A stretch of DNA of 64,000 nt. Source: Erodium maritimum (taxonomy: Eukaryota > Streptophyta > Magnoliopsida > Geraniales > Geraniaceae). The position numbers and the translations under genes are program-made. The notes beneath the pieces are model-generated. The model made no database searches, was not told where the DNA came from, and saw only the letters and a program-made list of their open reading frames with translations. Positions 10,184 through 19,778 of this stretch are shown here, piece after piece. Location: the NCBI GenBank assembly GCA_963921825.1, contig OY997592.1:56502336-56566335 (forward strand), given 5' to 3'. Within the stretch, counting starts at the first letter, position 1; every line of letters begins with the position of its first letter.

Positions 10184-11243
10184 GGATAATGCTTGGAATT
10201 TATCGGCCCTCTCGGTTCCTCGTTGCTCCGCCAATATAGCCAGCATCCTCTGTCTTTTTAGGGACTCTAGGATTGCCGGCCTGTTCGGCCCCAATGGCAT
10301 CAGGTGGGAACTCGGTTCTGGTTCCAAAATCTCCTTTTGGCATGATTGCTGGACAGGCTCAGAGTCCCTTGCATCTCTCTACCCCAGACTCTTCTCACTT
10401 GCCTCCGATAAAGAGGCCCGAGTTTGTGACTACTGGTCTGGGAGCTGCTGGTTACCAATCTTCAGACGCGACTTGTTCGTCTATGAATCTGATTTGGCCA
10501 ATCTTCTCCTGAGCCATCTGGCCCTGTTCTCCCCGTCTTCTTCTCCAGACTCTGTTCGTTGGGTCCACAGTTCCAAAGGATTTTCCGTCAAGCTCGTGTA
10601 TGCTGAGATTCGAAAAGGGCTCAATGGGCCCAAACCTATTTGGTGCTCAATTCTCTGGAGATCCAAATTGCCTCCAAAGATAGCCCTTTTTGGGTGGCTT
10701 GTGGCTCTAAATGCTATCCCCTCCAAGTCGTTTCTTGAAGCCCGTGGTCTTCTCATCGCTCTATCGGACTCTTGGTGTGCCTTTTGCAGATTTCAATTTG
10801 AAGACGCAGCTCATCTCCTGCTCTTATGCCCCAGATCCATGGCTATTTGGTCTGCTCTTCTAAGCTGGTGGAACATCTCGGGCTGCCTCCCCTCCTCCCC
10901 GGTTGCTCTCATCTCTCACTGGAAAGGTTTCGCTCCCCGTGGCTTAGTAGCTGTCTTCTGGAAAAAAAACTCCTATTTATTGGCTTCTGGTTCATCTGGT
11001 TATCCCGTAATGCGGCCATCTTCTCGTCCACCTTGGAACCGCCGAAGTTGGTAGTGCTCCGAATAAAACTCTACTGTTTCTCCCTCCTCACCGCAAAATC
11101 CTCTTCTCCTAGCTTGGATTTGGCTGTTTGGAAAGAGTCCCCCGTTTCATGTTTTTAGTTGTTGACTCTTTGCCTCCTTTCCTTTCCGTTGTATCTCCTC
11201 TTATTCCAATAAAACCGTTTTTTTTTTGCGGATCAAAAAAAAA
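10184..11243 (+). mobile_element. Nested 5'-truncated LINE, plus strand
   Basis: A plus-strand ORF2 C-terminal piece. It has 'GIRWELGSGSKISFWHDCW' at about 10298-10354. A zinc-binding region follows, with 'LPPKIALFGWLVALNAIPS' and then C-x2-C...H...C near 10776-10835. The 3' end is 'ccaataaaacc' then A-rich sequence to 11243. TATCATCTGCTCC (10171-10183) recurs as TATCATTTGCTCC directly after the A-run (11244-11256), a 13-bp TSD with one mismatch. That places the insertion inside the minus-strand ORF1. The left boundary is less certain, because an ORF1-like minus frame appears to continue to about 10300. Confidence 0.7.
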
Positions 11244-11349
11244 TATCATTTGCTCCCCGCTGACCCTAGCGCCCCATGTCCTCCCGCCTCGGGGGTGTCC
11301 GTGGTGTCCCCTTGGTCTGGCCGCCCTTCCCTGATCCACTCAAATATGT

Positions 11350-13068
11350 CTAGTTCGTCCCTGGGACGGCCTTCCCATGTTTCGCCTTTTCAAGCGCCGA
11401 TCTCGGATCCCCTGGTGCCTTCAGCGAGGACCCCCGTACACCCCCCTCGACTGGACAGACCGGGAAGAGATGCCCCGCACAACAACATCCAAAGCAGTGC
11501 TTAGGTAAGTATTCATACGAGATATACAAGCGAGTTTGTACTTGATAAGCCGACAACCAGAACCAGAGTTGACTTTGTAATGGAACCCGAATATCTGCCC
11601 TGATTCTGATCTTCATGAAGTCTCCCCAGCAGAGACCCTCCTTGTCTACATCTACCCCTTGACAGGCTCCTAACGTGTTGTCTATTCTGAAGCCCACATC
11701 CCTCGTCCAAGCCCCTACTGGTAGATTCGAGACCCACGCCCAGACCAAGAAATGATGGAATTGCAGATCCGAGATATGCATGTGACCCCTTAGGTCCGTA
11801 AACAAGACCAGAGAGTCCAAAAAGGACCAGGGTTCGCCCAACAAGACCTGTTCCCTCTCCTTTGCAGACCGGAAGAAAAAAGCGACAAGACCGCCCTCCA
11901 GAGGTTTGGCCTCGACTTTCATTCCCCAAACGTCCTCCATTCGCGCCACAACTGACTTCCAATATATTTTCTTGGTAGTCAGGAATTTTGCTGTCAGCGC
12001 AAAGCAATACAGATACCCCCGTTCAGTAACCTCTTGCACTGGCACAACGACCTCCATGATCCTCATAGCGCCCATCTGGGAGTCCAAAACCCCAATCTGC
12101 TCCCCCGAGGGTCGACTCTGTCCTAGATAGGGGTCTCCCGATTGGACCCTAGAGGTCGGGTAGTTCTTACCCGCCTGGGTCGGACTCGGGCCCATCCTAC
12201 GTTGCTAACCAGGTCCGGGGTCATTGCCGCCCCACTCGCCCAATCCACCCGGCCCCTCAACAGTATTTCAGCTCGCTCCAAACCTCGTAGCCCACCGGGC
12301 TACATCACCTCCACCACCCTGGGCCCAGATCGACTTTTGACCCAATGTAGCAGCCCAACGGGCATCGCCCATGAATCCGCGATCCAAACCCGTCTCCCGC
12401 TCAACCCTACCCGGTTCCACAGCCGCCACACCCTTCCCCTTTCTTCGACACCAAGAAAGTGCCTCCGGTGTCTCCTCCGGCGTCTCCTCCGGCGTGAATG
12501 TCGAGTCCGAAGAGACCGGGATAGGCGTGTGCTCCTCCCCCATCGACGCCGGCAGTAGAGGAGCAGCTCCCCCACCGCCGTCGACACGAGCAGCACCCGC
12601 CCTCGCGGTTCTCCCCAGCCCGCTTCCTAGCCTCCTTGGCCGAGGCCCCTTCGTCGGCGTGCGGCGGAGACAGACCGGTCCCGACCGAACCCGACCACCA
12701 GGAACCCAGCCCGCCTCCTCCACAGCCGAGAAACACAGCACCGGCGTCGCCCCCGTCCTGTCCGTCCAGGTTCCCTCCGACAACACGGGGTTGTCATCCC
12801 CCGTGATCTCCACCACCGGTGTCTCCGACACCGTTCCCATCCCCGTCAGCGCCACTAGGGCCTCCTCTCCCACCGGTTCAGTCGCCTGCATCGACTCCTC
12901 CACTGGGTCCTCCTCCGGAAGCTCTGATCCGGACTCGTACCCCACACCCTGATCGTTCAACTCCGGCAGAAGGGGCCCCCAATGGACTCCCCCATCGCCG
13001 CCCTGCTCACCGCCTTCCACACCGCACGAAAACACCATGAAGACCAAAGCAAATCGCAAAACACCCAA
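11350..13068 (-). pseudogene. LINE ORF1, N-terminal and middle parts
   Basis: The first open piece (13068-12268, 266 codons) is Gly-, Glu- and Val-rich and of low complexity. The second (12195-11350, 281 codons) carries the recognisable domain. Its DUF4283-like region includes 'YLYCFALTAKFLTTKKIYW', 'GLVAFFFRSAKEREQVLLG' and 'PWSFLDSLVLFTDL'. A knuckle near 11450-11515 reads CFGCCCAGHLFPVC, matching the plant CCHC_4 type. The C-terminus lies beyond the nested insertion, at 10183-10004, and ends GGFKHPRLQE. The protein would bind LINE RNA during retrotransposition. The split frames indicate a broken copy. Confidence 0.8.
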
Positions 13069-13359
13069 ACCCTAACAGAGAGGCGCTGCGTAATATCCCA
13101 TTTTGAATTGAATTTTTACTATTATCTATTATGTAATGTATTTATTAATATTTAGAAAATACAAAAATATAATTATAATTCATCCCTGATTATTCTTTTT
13201 ACTTAATCTCCAATTAATTAGGTAGCCTAATAGAATGATTAATCATTAATAACACCATAGTTAATCACAATAAAGTAATCATTTTTTTTTGTTTTATGTA
13301 TTACACAAGTAATTTATTTTGAAGTTTTTATTATGTATGTCTAATATATATATATATAT

Positions 13360-13398
13360 GTATGTCCAATTTGTGAGGTTTGTACTTGATAGTGATCT

Positions 13399-13430
<32 letters not shown>

Positions 13431-13432
13431 AT
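13360..13432. repeat. Remnant end of a TA-microsatellite MITE plus TA repeat
   Basis: The sequence 'gtttgtacttgatagtgatc' next to a long TA run (13398-13424) matches the ends of MITEs 1 and 2. No partner end was found to the left, so this is a remnant or a solo end. Confidence 0.5.
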
Positions 13433-13442
13433 TAAAGAATAA

Positions 13443-13526
13443 AATCCGCCTAGACTCCGACTAGTCCCCGCCTAACGTCTAGGGGTTCTCGTCGCCCGAC
13501 TAGCGCCTAACGCCATTTACAACCAT
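13443..13526 (+). repeat. Dispersed repeat, copy 2
   Basis: Partner of 741-822. This copy is more GC-rich and keeps more CG and CNG sites, so it is probably less decayed by methylation-driven mutation. Confidence 0.7.
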
Positions 13527-14769
13527 GCCCAGTGCAGACCCTTACATCCACACAGTATCTCCAGTGTTGGAAAGACTCACGGTGGACTCTATCATTCTCG
13601 CAACACCACGACGTTGGCATATCCCCCGTATACAAGCGTTATTCTTAAATCGAACCAGGCCGCCATGTCGTTATCTACCACCGGGAACATGATATGTGGT
13701 ATTGGGCAGACGACTCAAAAGTCAATTACTCCATAAAGTCTGGCTACAGAGAAAAAAAAGCCCTATGGGGATTACCCCTTCGAAAAAACCCCTCGATCAT
13801 GGCGATAATATGGACTTTGAAGGTATATCCGCCAATCCCCCATTTTCATATGGCGACTAATGACGGGTTCCCTTCAAGTGACGACCAGCCCCTACTTCGT
13901 CCCCATGTCCCCACTTTGCCCTATCTGCTGCCAACAAGTTGAGACCGTGGATCATTTATTTCTCAACTATCTGTTTGTTAGGGACTGTTGGGACAAGTTT
14001 GGTTTATCTATGGACGGATCACAACCCTTTTCCTTTATCATCTGGCGGGAACAATGGATTCAGGTTGTCACTCTAGAACAAATCACGGAAATATTTAACT
14101 GGTTGTGGGAGATTTAGAAGGCCAGAAACGCCTAGTCTGGAAGGAGGTCCAGTACTCCCCCAATACGCTACATATCCAAGCCTGGATCTATGTCCATTTG
14201 TAGCGAGAAGCCTTAGATCAACCATCAGGACCCAAGAAAACAGTATACTCACTAGGTGACACCACATAAAAGCTCCCCCCCGTATATAAAGTCATCAATG
14301 TCGATGGTACGGTGTTTCGAGAGAGCAAAAAATCTGGATGGGAAATTATCTGTCGTTCCAACTCAAGAATGGTAGTGAAGGTCGGAAATGGGACGGTTAA
14401 TGAAACATGGGACCTGGCCATCATCGAGGTGTTTTCAATTGCCATGGCTCTGGATCTGGTCTGGGAGAGCTAATGGGCTCACATCGTCATTAGGAGTGAC
14501 ATCCTCAATGTGCTGACTCTTATTCGGTTGGCCAAGATTCCCCTCTCACCAATTGGAAACATTATTCATGATATCTAGATTCTCTTATCTATAATCGAGA
14601 ATTCTAAACTCGAGTTTGTAAAATGATCAACGTACAAGCCTCCCACTAATTAGTCAGGGAGGCTTGCTCTACACCTGTTCTTGTAGGGTTAGGGGCTTGC
14701 TCCCAACTGCGTATAATTGTATCCTCCTCTTAGATAATTAATAATAAATCCCTTTGTGCTAAAAAAAAA
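13527..14769 (+). mobile_element. 5'-truncated LINE with zinc-binding and RNase H-like remnants
   Basis: Frames at 13694-13942 and 13860-14117 carry the zinc-binding region after reverse transcriptase ('YWADDSKVNYSIKSGYR', then a C-x2-C...H pattern near 13915-13955). Further on, near 14290-14470, a broken frame reads like the plant RNase H-like domain ('VINVDGTVF', 'ESKKSGWEIICR'). The element ends in a poly(A) run to 14769. Several stops and frame shifts make it inactive. A TSD was not found. Confidence 0.75.
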
Positions 14770-15369
14770 TCACATATATATATATATATCATATTTTATC
14801 TCTTAAGTTAAAATGCATCACATTGTAATGTTCAACTTTTATAATCCATAATGTTTTAATCCTAAATTATTGATTTATTCTTATTCACTTTTTTGTTATT
14901 GTGACATAATTATTTTGGCTATTTTATATAAAAATATGTTATCAATGACAATACAAACAAAAAGTTAAAGATTACAACATACCATATTTTAAGTTAGGGT
15001 CGCAATATGATTCTCGTAGAATATGAGGTTACACCCTATAACCTTTTGTTTTATTATGTCGGGTCAAAGTATCGTTGTCGGGGTAAATACAAAGGCTAAT
15101 TACACCTCTTTTTCAAGTGCTTTGAATTTTAAACAATTCATTGTTTATAACTTAAAATTGTATTAATTTGGCTTTATAAATATATTTTTCAATTCACAGT
15201 CGTATACCAAAATTTGTATGAATTAGCTACTTTATTTTCCATTTAATACTGAAAAATTATATATAAAAAAAACTAACTTTTAAAACAAAAGTTCAATATT
15301 AAACTAAAAATGAATAGAAAAAAATGTTCTTTTTATTTATTTAACTTTTACAAGCCTATCACTTTATTA
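14770..15369. other. AT-rich spacer, no gene seen
   Basis: Strongly AT-rich with no long frame and no clear repeat structure. A short TA microsatellite lies near 14772-14790. Confidence 0.55.
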
Positions 15370-17790
15370 AGGATGATATTATGGAATTCATTCACTATTT
15401 TCATGGTTGTACACAAATTTGCAAAGGTATTAACTCTTCCTTCATTGTTTTGATGCCTAATTTGGACATTCCACCTCAATTCACAGACTACAGACCCGTC
15501 AGTCTAGTGGGTGGTGCATATACGATTTTATCTAAGGTTTTGGCAGCAAAACTAAAGTTTTTTTTATAAGCTAGCTCTGGTTATTGAAGTACAAACTGAA
15601 TTCATTGTTGGAAAACATATTCTAGATGGATTTCTGATATCAACTGAATTGGTCCAGATTATCAAAAGTTCAAGAAAATAAACTATAATCCTAAAAGTGG
15701 ACTCTGAAAAGACTTATGAACATTTGGATTGAGATTACTTGTTTTATTCTACAAATCATGGGGTTTGAAAATATTTGGTGTTCTTGGATAACATCTTGCT
15801 TGAAGGCTTGGGTTTCTATGCTAGTGAATGACTCCCCCACAGAGGATTTTTCTTTGTAGAGAGGACTGAGACGAGACTACTCACTATCGCCTCTATTGTT
15901 TTCTCTGACTGTAGAGGGGCTACATCAGCTCATGGAGAAATCAAAAGTTGAAGGTTGATTTGAAGGCATTAATTGTGATGCGGAAGGGATTAATATATCA
16001 CATCTACAATTTGCAGATGACACGCTGCTGATAAACAAAACAGGTAATTGTTCAATCACTAATCTTAAAAAGAGCTCTGGTTTCATTCAAGTAGCTTCCG
16101 TGTTGAAGATCAATTTCCACAAGCCTAATGTTGTGCTTCTTAATGCAATTTTCATCAATAGTGTTGAAGTGATCAATTTGCTGGGTTATACTACAGAAAC
16201 CCTTCCATTGGATTGCCTTAGATTTCAATTGGGAGCCAATCCAAGGGTATATAAGACCTGGACACCTATCATCCAGAAATATAAAAACAAGTTGGATGTG
16301 TGGCAGACTAACTTTGAAAGCTCCAAAGGGTGTGATTAAGGAACTAGAGAGGTGGTAAACAAAATATATTTGTAGTGGATCACTGACCAAGAAAGCCTTG
16401 TCTAAAGTTCACTGGGAGCTTACCTGCAGACCAAAGAGTAGTGGGGGTTTAAGGATCAAGAAACTCGTTACTATGAACCAAGCTCTATTATCCAAAAGAT
16501 GGTAGAGATTTGCCACTGAAATTGATTCTCTTTGAAAGAAAGTGGTATGTGCTACATACAATTAGGACTATAGAGACTAGAATTTATCAACTCTTTTACT
16601 CACAATGTCATTGGTTTTCTGTCCCACATCGAATCACTATTGATAGACCTTCGTTTCTATAAAGTCTTTGGTTTTTCAGGCTTTGGTTGATAGCTAGGCT
16701 ATGGGAATAGAATCAATCTCTAAGAGAATTTTTGGATCAGTGAAATACCACTTAAATCCATGTTCCAAAGACTTTTTCACCCCAATACAAATAAATCCAA
16801 CAAAGTGAGAGATTTATGGTTTAATGGGGAATGTACCTTCAATTTCAAAAGAAGACTTAAGGGCTGGGATGTGGGGAACTTTGAGGCTCTCATCAATTTG
16901 GTTAACATAATAACTTTGGCTTATTTGGGGGAGGATAAGCCTAGTCTTGAAGTGTTGGATAGGGGTTTCACTGTTGCAGACATGTATTCCCAATTACTTG
17001 GGATACATGTTATTGATTCTTTCAGTTGGTCACATATCATTTAGAATCTCACTTTGCCCTCTAAGATCTCTGTCTTTGTATGGCTCACTTGTCACCAAGT
17101 CATACCTACCAAGGTGTTTCTATAGAGTAGAGGCCTCAGAATTTCACTTTTTCAAATGTTATGTCCTTTATGCAGGAATGTCTTTGAAGTAACTAACCAC
17201 TTGCTATTAAACTGTCACTACACTTGAAATATTTGGTCACTCATCTTTCAATGGTGGGGCATTTATTGGTCCTCACCTAGAGATATTAAAGCTCTACTTT
17301 TGTATTGGAATTCACTGGTTCCTCCCATTACTACCAAACAATAGACATTTTTGGCCACTATTACCTTATGGAAATTTTGGATCTGCAGAAACAATTTGGT
17401 CTTTCAAAGTGTGGAGAGAAGCTCATTAGAAGTGTTTCAGAGCATTCAAAGCTACTCTTTCAACTTAGAATGTGCATTGTTTAAAATACTTCAACCATTC
17501 TCCTTTCAACTCTAGACTTAGGCTCCCCTTCTATATAACATAAAGAAATCCACTCAGTCCTTAAGATTATGATCTTATTATGTTCCTCTATGTGTTTTTG
17601 GTCTGGTCTGTGTATTTGGTCGGTGTTTTTTTTTGTCTAAGTCAGTTTTCAGAAGGTCATCACAAGCAATGTTTATTGTTTTTATATTGTGTTGGTCCTT
17701 CGTTCGTGATCTTTTTGTTATGGGTTTTCAGTTAAGTGAGATTCTTTTGGGTTTAATCCTATCAGCTTTATTTGGTTTTTGAGAGTATTT
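15370..17790 (+). mobile_element. Degraded L1-type LINE, ORF2 reverse transcriptase part
   Basis: The reverse-transcriptase start is seen at 15381-15569 (NSSFIVLMPN, then DYRPVSLVGG). The catalytic FADDT lies near 16013-16027 ('LQFADDTLLINKT'). The template-binding part is near 16100-16340, and the zinc-binding region near 17045-17260 ('LPSKISVFVWLTC', C-x2-C, H-x3-H/C). At least a dozen stops and frame shifts separate the pieces, so it is old. It is AT-richer than the LINEs at 4192 and 10184 and belongs to a different lineage. Endonuclease and ORF1 are missing. Confidence 0.8.
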
Positions 17791-17805
17791 ATAAGTCTTG
17801 TCCTC

Positions 17806-18146
17806 GTCGGGAGAGATTTGCAAAATTGTGGCCACTGGACAGCAGCTTTTAGCTCAAGTTGCTCCGACCAGCTTTCACTCAAGTTGCTTACAAACTCAAG
17901 CTGATCAGCTAGCTCATTCTGTTAAAGCCTTTGACAATCCGAACTTGACTTCGGAAGGCGAAGAATGGGTCACCGATGGTTGATTTTGTGAACCTTTTTG
18001 TTTATGTTGTTTTTCGGATTGTTCTTTGTCGGGGTTTGTTCCCACAGCTCCAGATGAGAGCTCTCTTGTTATGGTTGTGTTCCAGATTGATCCTACTTGG
18101 ATATTTCTTTTTAAAAATAAAATTTTATGCGCTTATCCAAAAAAAA
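17806..18146 (+). mobile_element. Nested 341-bp LINE 3' end
   Basis: ATAAGTCTTGTCCTC at 17791-17805 recurs exactly at 18147-18161, a perfect 15-bp TSD. The insert ends 'gcgcttatccaaaaaaaa', nearly the same tail as the LINE at 4192-5361, so it is a very short 5'-truncated copy of a related family. The perfect TSD indicates a more recent event than the LINE it entered or abuts. Confidence 0.85.
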
Positions 18147-18427
18147 TAAGTCTTGTCCTCTCCTTATAACTTATAAGAGAAGTACTACCATAATAATAGT
18201 CATTATAAAAGATATTTTCTATTTTAATTTATAGAGACCTTCATTTATTTTTGAATTGTTTAAAATAAAAATAAATTTATGAAGGTACGATTATATGAAT
18301 GGTCAAGACAGTTTTTTATTTGAAATGTCTTGAGTTCGACCTTATTAGATGTGCATTATATTGTCTTTGGGATGAACATATTGTTATAAAGTTAGAATCT
18401 GCATTTTATTTATTTGACACACAAAAG

Positions 18428-19002
18428 TAGGGGTGGGCAAAAAAAAACCTGAAACCGCTAAAACCAACCACCACCAACTGGAAACCGTATCGGAAAACCC
18501 AAAATCGGAAAGTTAACGGTTGGTTGCGGGTTCTTGACGATCGAACCGAAAAGTTAACGGTTGGTTGTCGTTTCTTGAAATGCCAAAACAATCGGTTAAC
18601 CAACCAAACCGGTATTGTTCATCATATACACGTGGTTTCATAATAACCACTGATCTGATATAGATGAATGACCTATGAGCACTCTTTTGTGTCACACAGA
18701 TTGCTACCATAGAACACGATGACTTATATGTAATTTTTCTTTTGTTTTGGACAATGTAATAATATGTTTTGGTTTGAAATAAAAATATGTGTATGGTTAT
18801 TGGTATTTAAACCTGTACTTACATGTAATAAAGTGGTTGATTGGTTAAAACCACTAACCAACCGGGCAGCGAACCGGTTGGTTTCACTGTAAAAAATTGA
18901 TTTTTAGGTTAAGACTGGTTCCAAGATATGTCAAACCGGTAATATCGGGTTGAGTTCGTAAAGGGTTCTATTGGGTGGTTAACCACCCAATGCCCACCCC
19001 TA
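18428..19002. mobile_element. hAT-type MITE with perfect 8-bp TSD
   Basis: The TIRs are TAGGGGTGGGCA (18428-18439) and TGCCCACCCCTA (18991-19002), perfect over 12 bp. The flanks CACAAAAG (18420-18427) and CACAAAAG (19003-19010) are a perfect 8-bp TSD, the hallmark of hAT transposition. At 575 bp it has no transposase and is non-autonomous. The interior has repeated 'ggttggtt' and 'aaccaacc' segments in both orientations. It lies about 440 bp upstream of the peptidase gene's 5' UTR and could influence that promoter. Confidence 0.93.
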
Positions 19003-19778
19003 CACAAAAGTTGATGTTGGCAAGGTTCTCTTGATCGGTTGAGCCATCAGATTCTTAGGAATGAGATGGACCCGACCACACTCGATTAATCTCAGACCAT
19101 AATTGATCAAATCACCCACCCAATCATCAACTCTTGACCTCGTTTAGTTGAAGGATTAATGAGTGATTCATGTTCACCGACCATAACATAATAAGACTAT
19201 AGGGCAAAAGGGTAAATGAGAAGGGAAAGGTTGATATTTCATATTTGAATAGAAAGGGCAAAACGGGAAACCCAAAGAGGGCCCACACTCACTTAGAACT
19301 ATATCCAAAACGACAAACAAACAAAGCTCCATAGACCCGACCCGACCCGACACAGTCCTTGATTTTCCAGTCCTTTCCTTTTCTAACCACTCTCCCTTAA
19401 ATAACTTATTTCCTTATTTTTAGAGCTTTTATTTTGTAACTCTCAAGAAGAAAAGAAGAGAGAGAGAGAGAGGGGATGGTGGGGTTTTACTGGATTGTTG
19501 TGTGAAGCAGACAGTACCACACTACCGCTGATGAAAGCTCTGAGCTGAAGGTGGAGAGAGAGAGAGAGGTGTAGCGTAGGGGAGATTTGTGGGTGCGCAG
19601 GATAAGCAGAGAGGAGAAGACAGTGTGTGTGTGGTAGTGGTAGTGGTATGGTGATGTTTAGGGTGTGATTTCAGCAAAATCTCCGGTTTGGCCATGGTGG
19701 GTTTGTGTTTTTGAGCAAAAATCTGCCCTCACTTTCAGAGAGCTCTGTGTCTCATTTTCATTTTTGTGGGTGTTGAAG
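19003..19778 (+). promoter_or_regulatory. Promoter and 5' UTR region of the neprosin-like gene
   Basis: The first 400 bases are AT-rich promoter-like DNA containing 'cttaaataact' near 19396, a weak TATA-like stretch. GA repeats at about 19459-19482 and 19556-19569 are typical of plant 5' leaders. The transcription start is probably around 19430-19480, but no element fixes it. Confidence 0.45.

Larger units (their letters stand above)
9565..13085 (-). mobile_element. Minus-strand L1 derivative, ORF1-only, interrupted by a nested LINE
   Basis: The poly(T) at 9565-9574 is the 3' poly(A) of a minus-strand element whose 5' end lies near 13085, where the minus strand reads 'gttagggtttgggtg' before ORF1. 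From 5' to 3' it has a long ORF1 (13068-11350 in two open pieces), a nested plus-strand LINE (10184-11243), the ORF1 C-terminus (to 10004) and about 440 bp of 3' UTR. No ORF2 is found before the poly(A). ORF1 is GC-rich and only lightly decayed, so this copy is younger than the one at 6026-7925. A TSD for the outer element was not found. Confidence 0.75.

Noticed and set aside
9930-11054. 374-codon plus-strand frame as a host gene
   Set aside because: Its right two thirds are LINE ORF2 sequence and its left part overlaps a minus-strand LINE ORF1 end, so the frame is a chance fusion across a nested insertion.
12371-12952. 193-codon plus-strand frame, Ser/Pro-rich
   Set aside because: It is the opposite-strand shadow of the GC-rich LINE ORF1 N-terminus.
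9565-13085. TSD for the outer ORF1-only LINE
   Set aside because: Only 'aattga'-type short matches flank the two ends, which are expected by chance in AT-rich DNA.
16052-16390. 112-codon minus-strand frame
   Set aside because: It lies opposite the reverse-transcriptase region of a degraded plus-strand LINE and has no independent support.
19665-19778. Upstream Met at 19665 as the start of the neprosin-like protein
   Set aside because: It would place 38 extra residues before a good signal peptide; the Met at 19779 gives the expected secreted layout.
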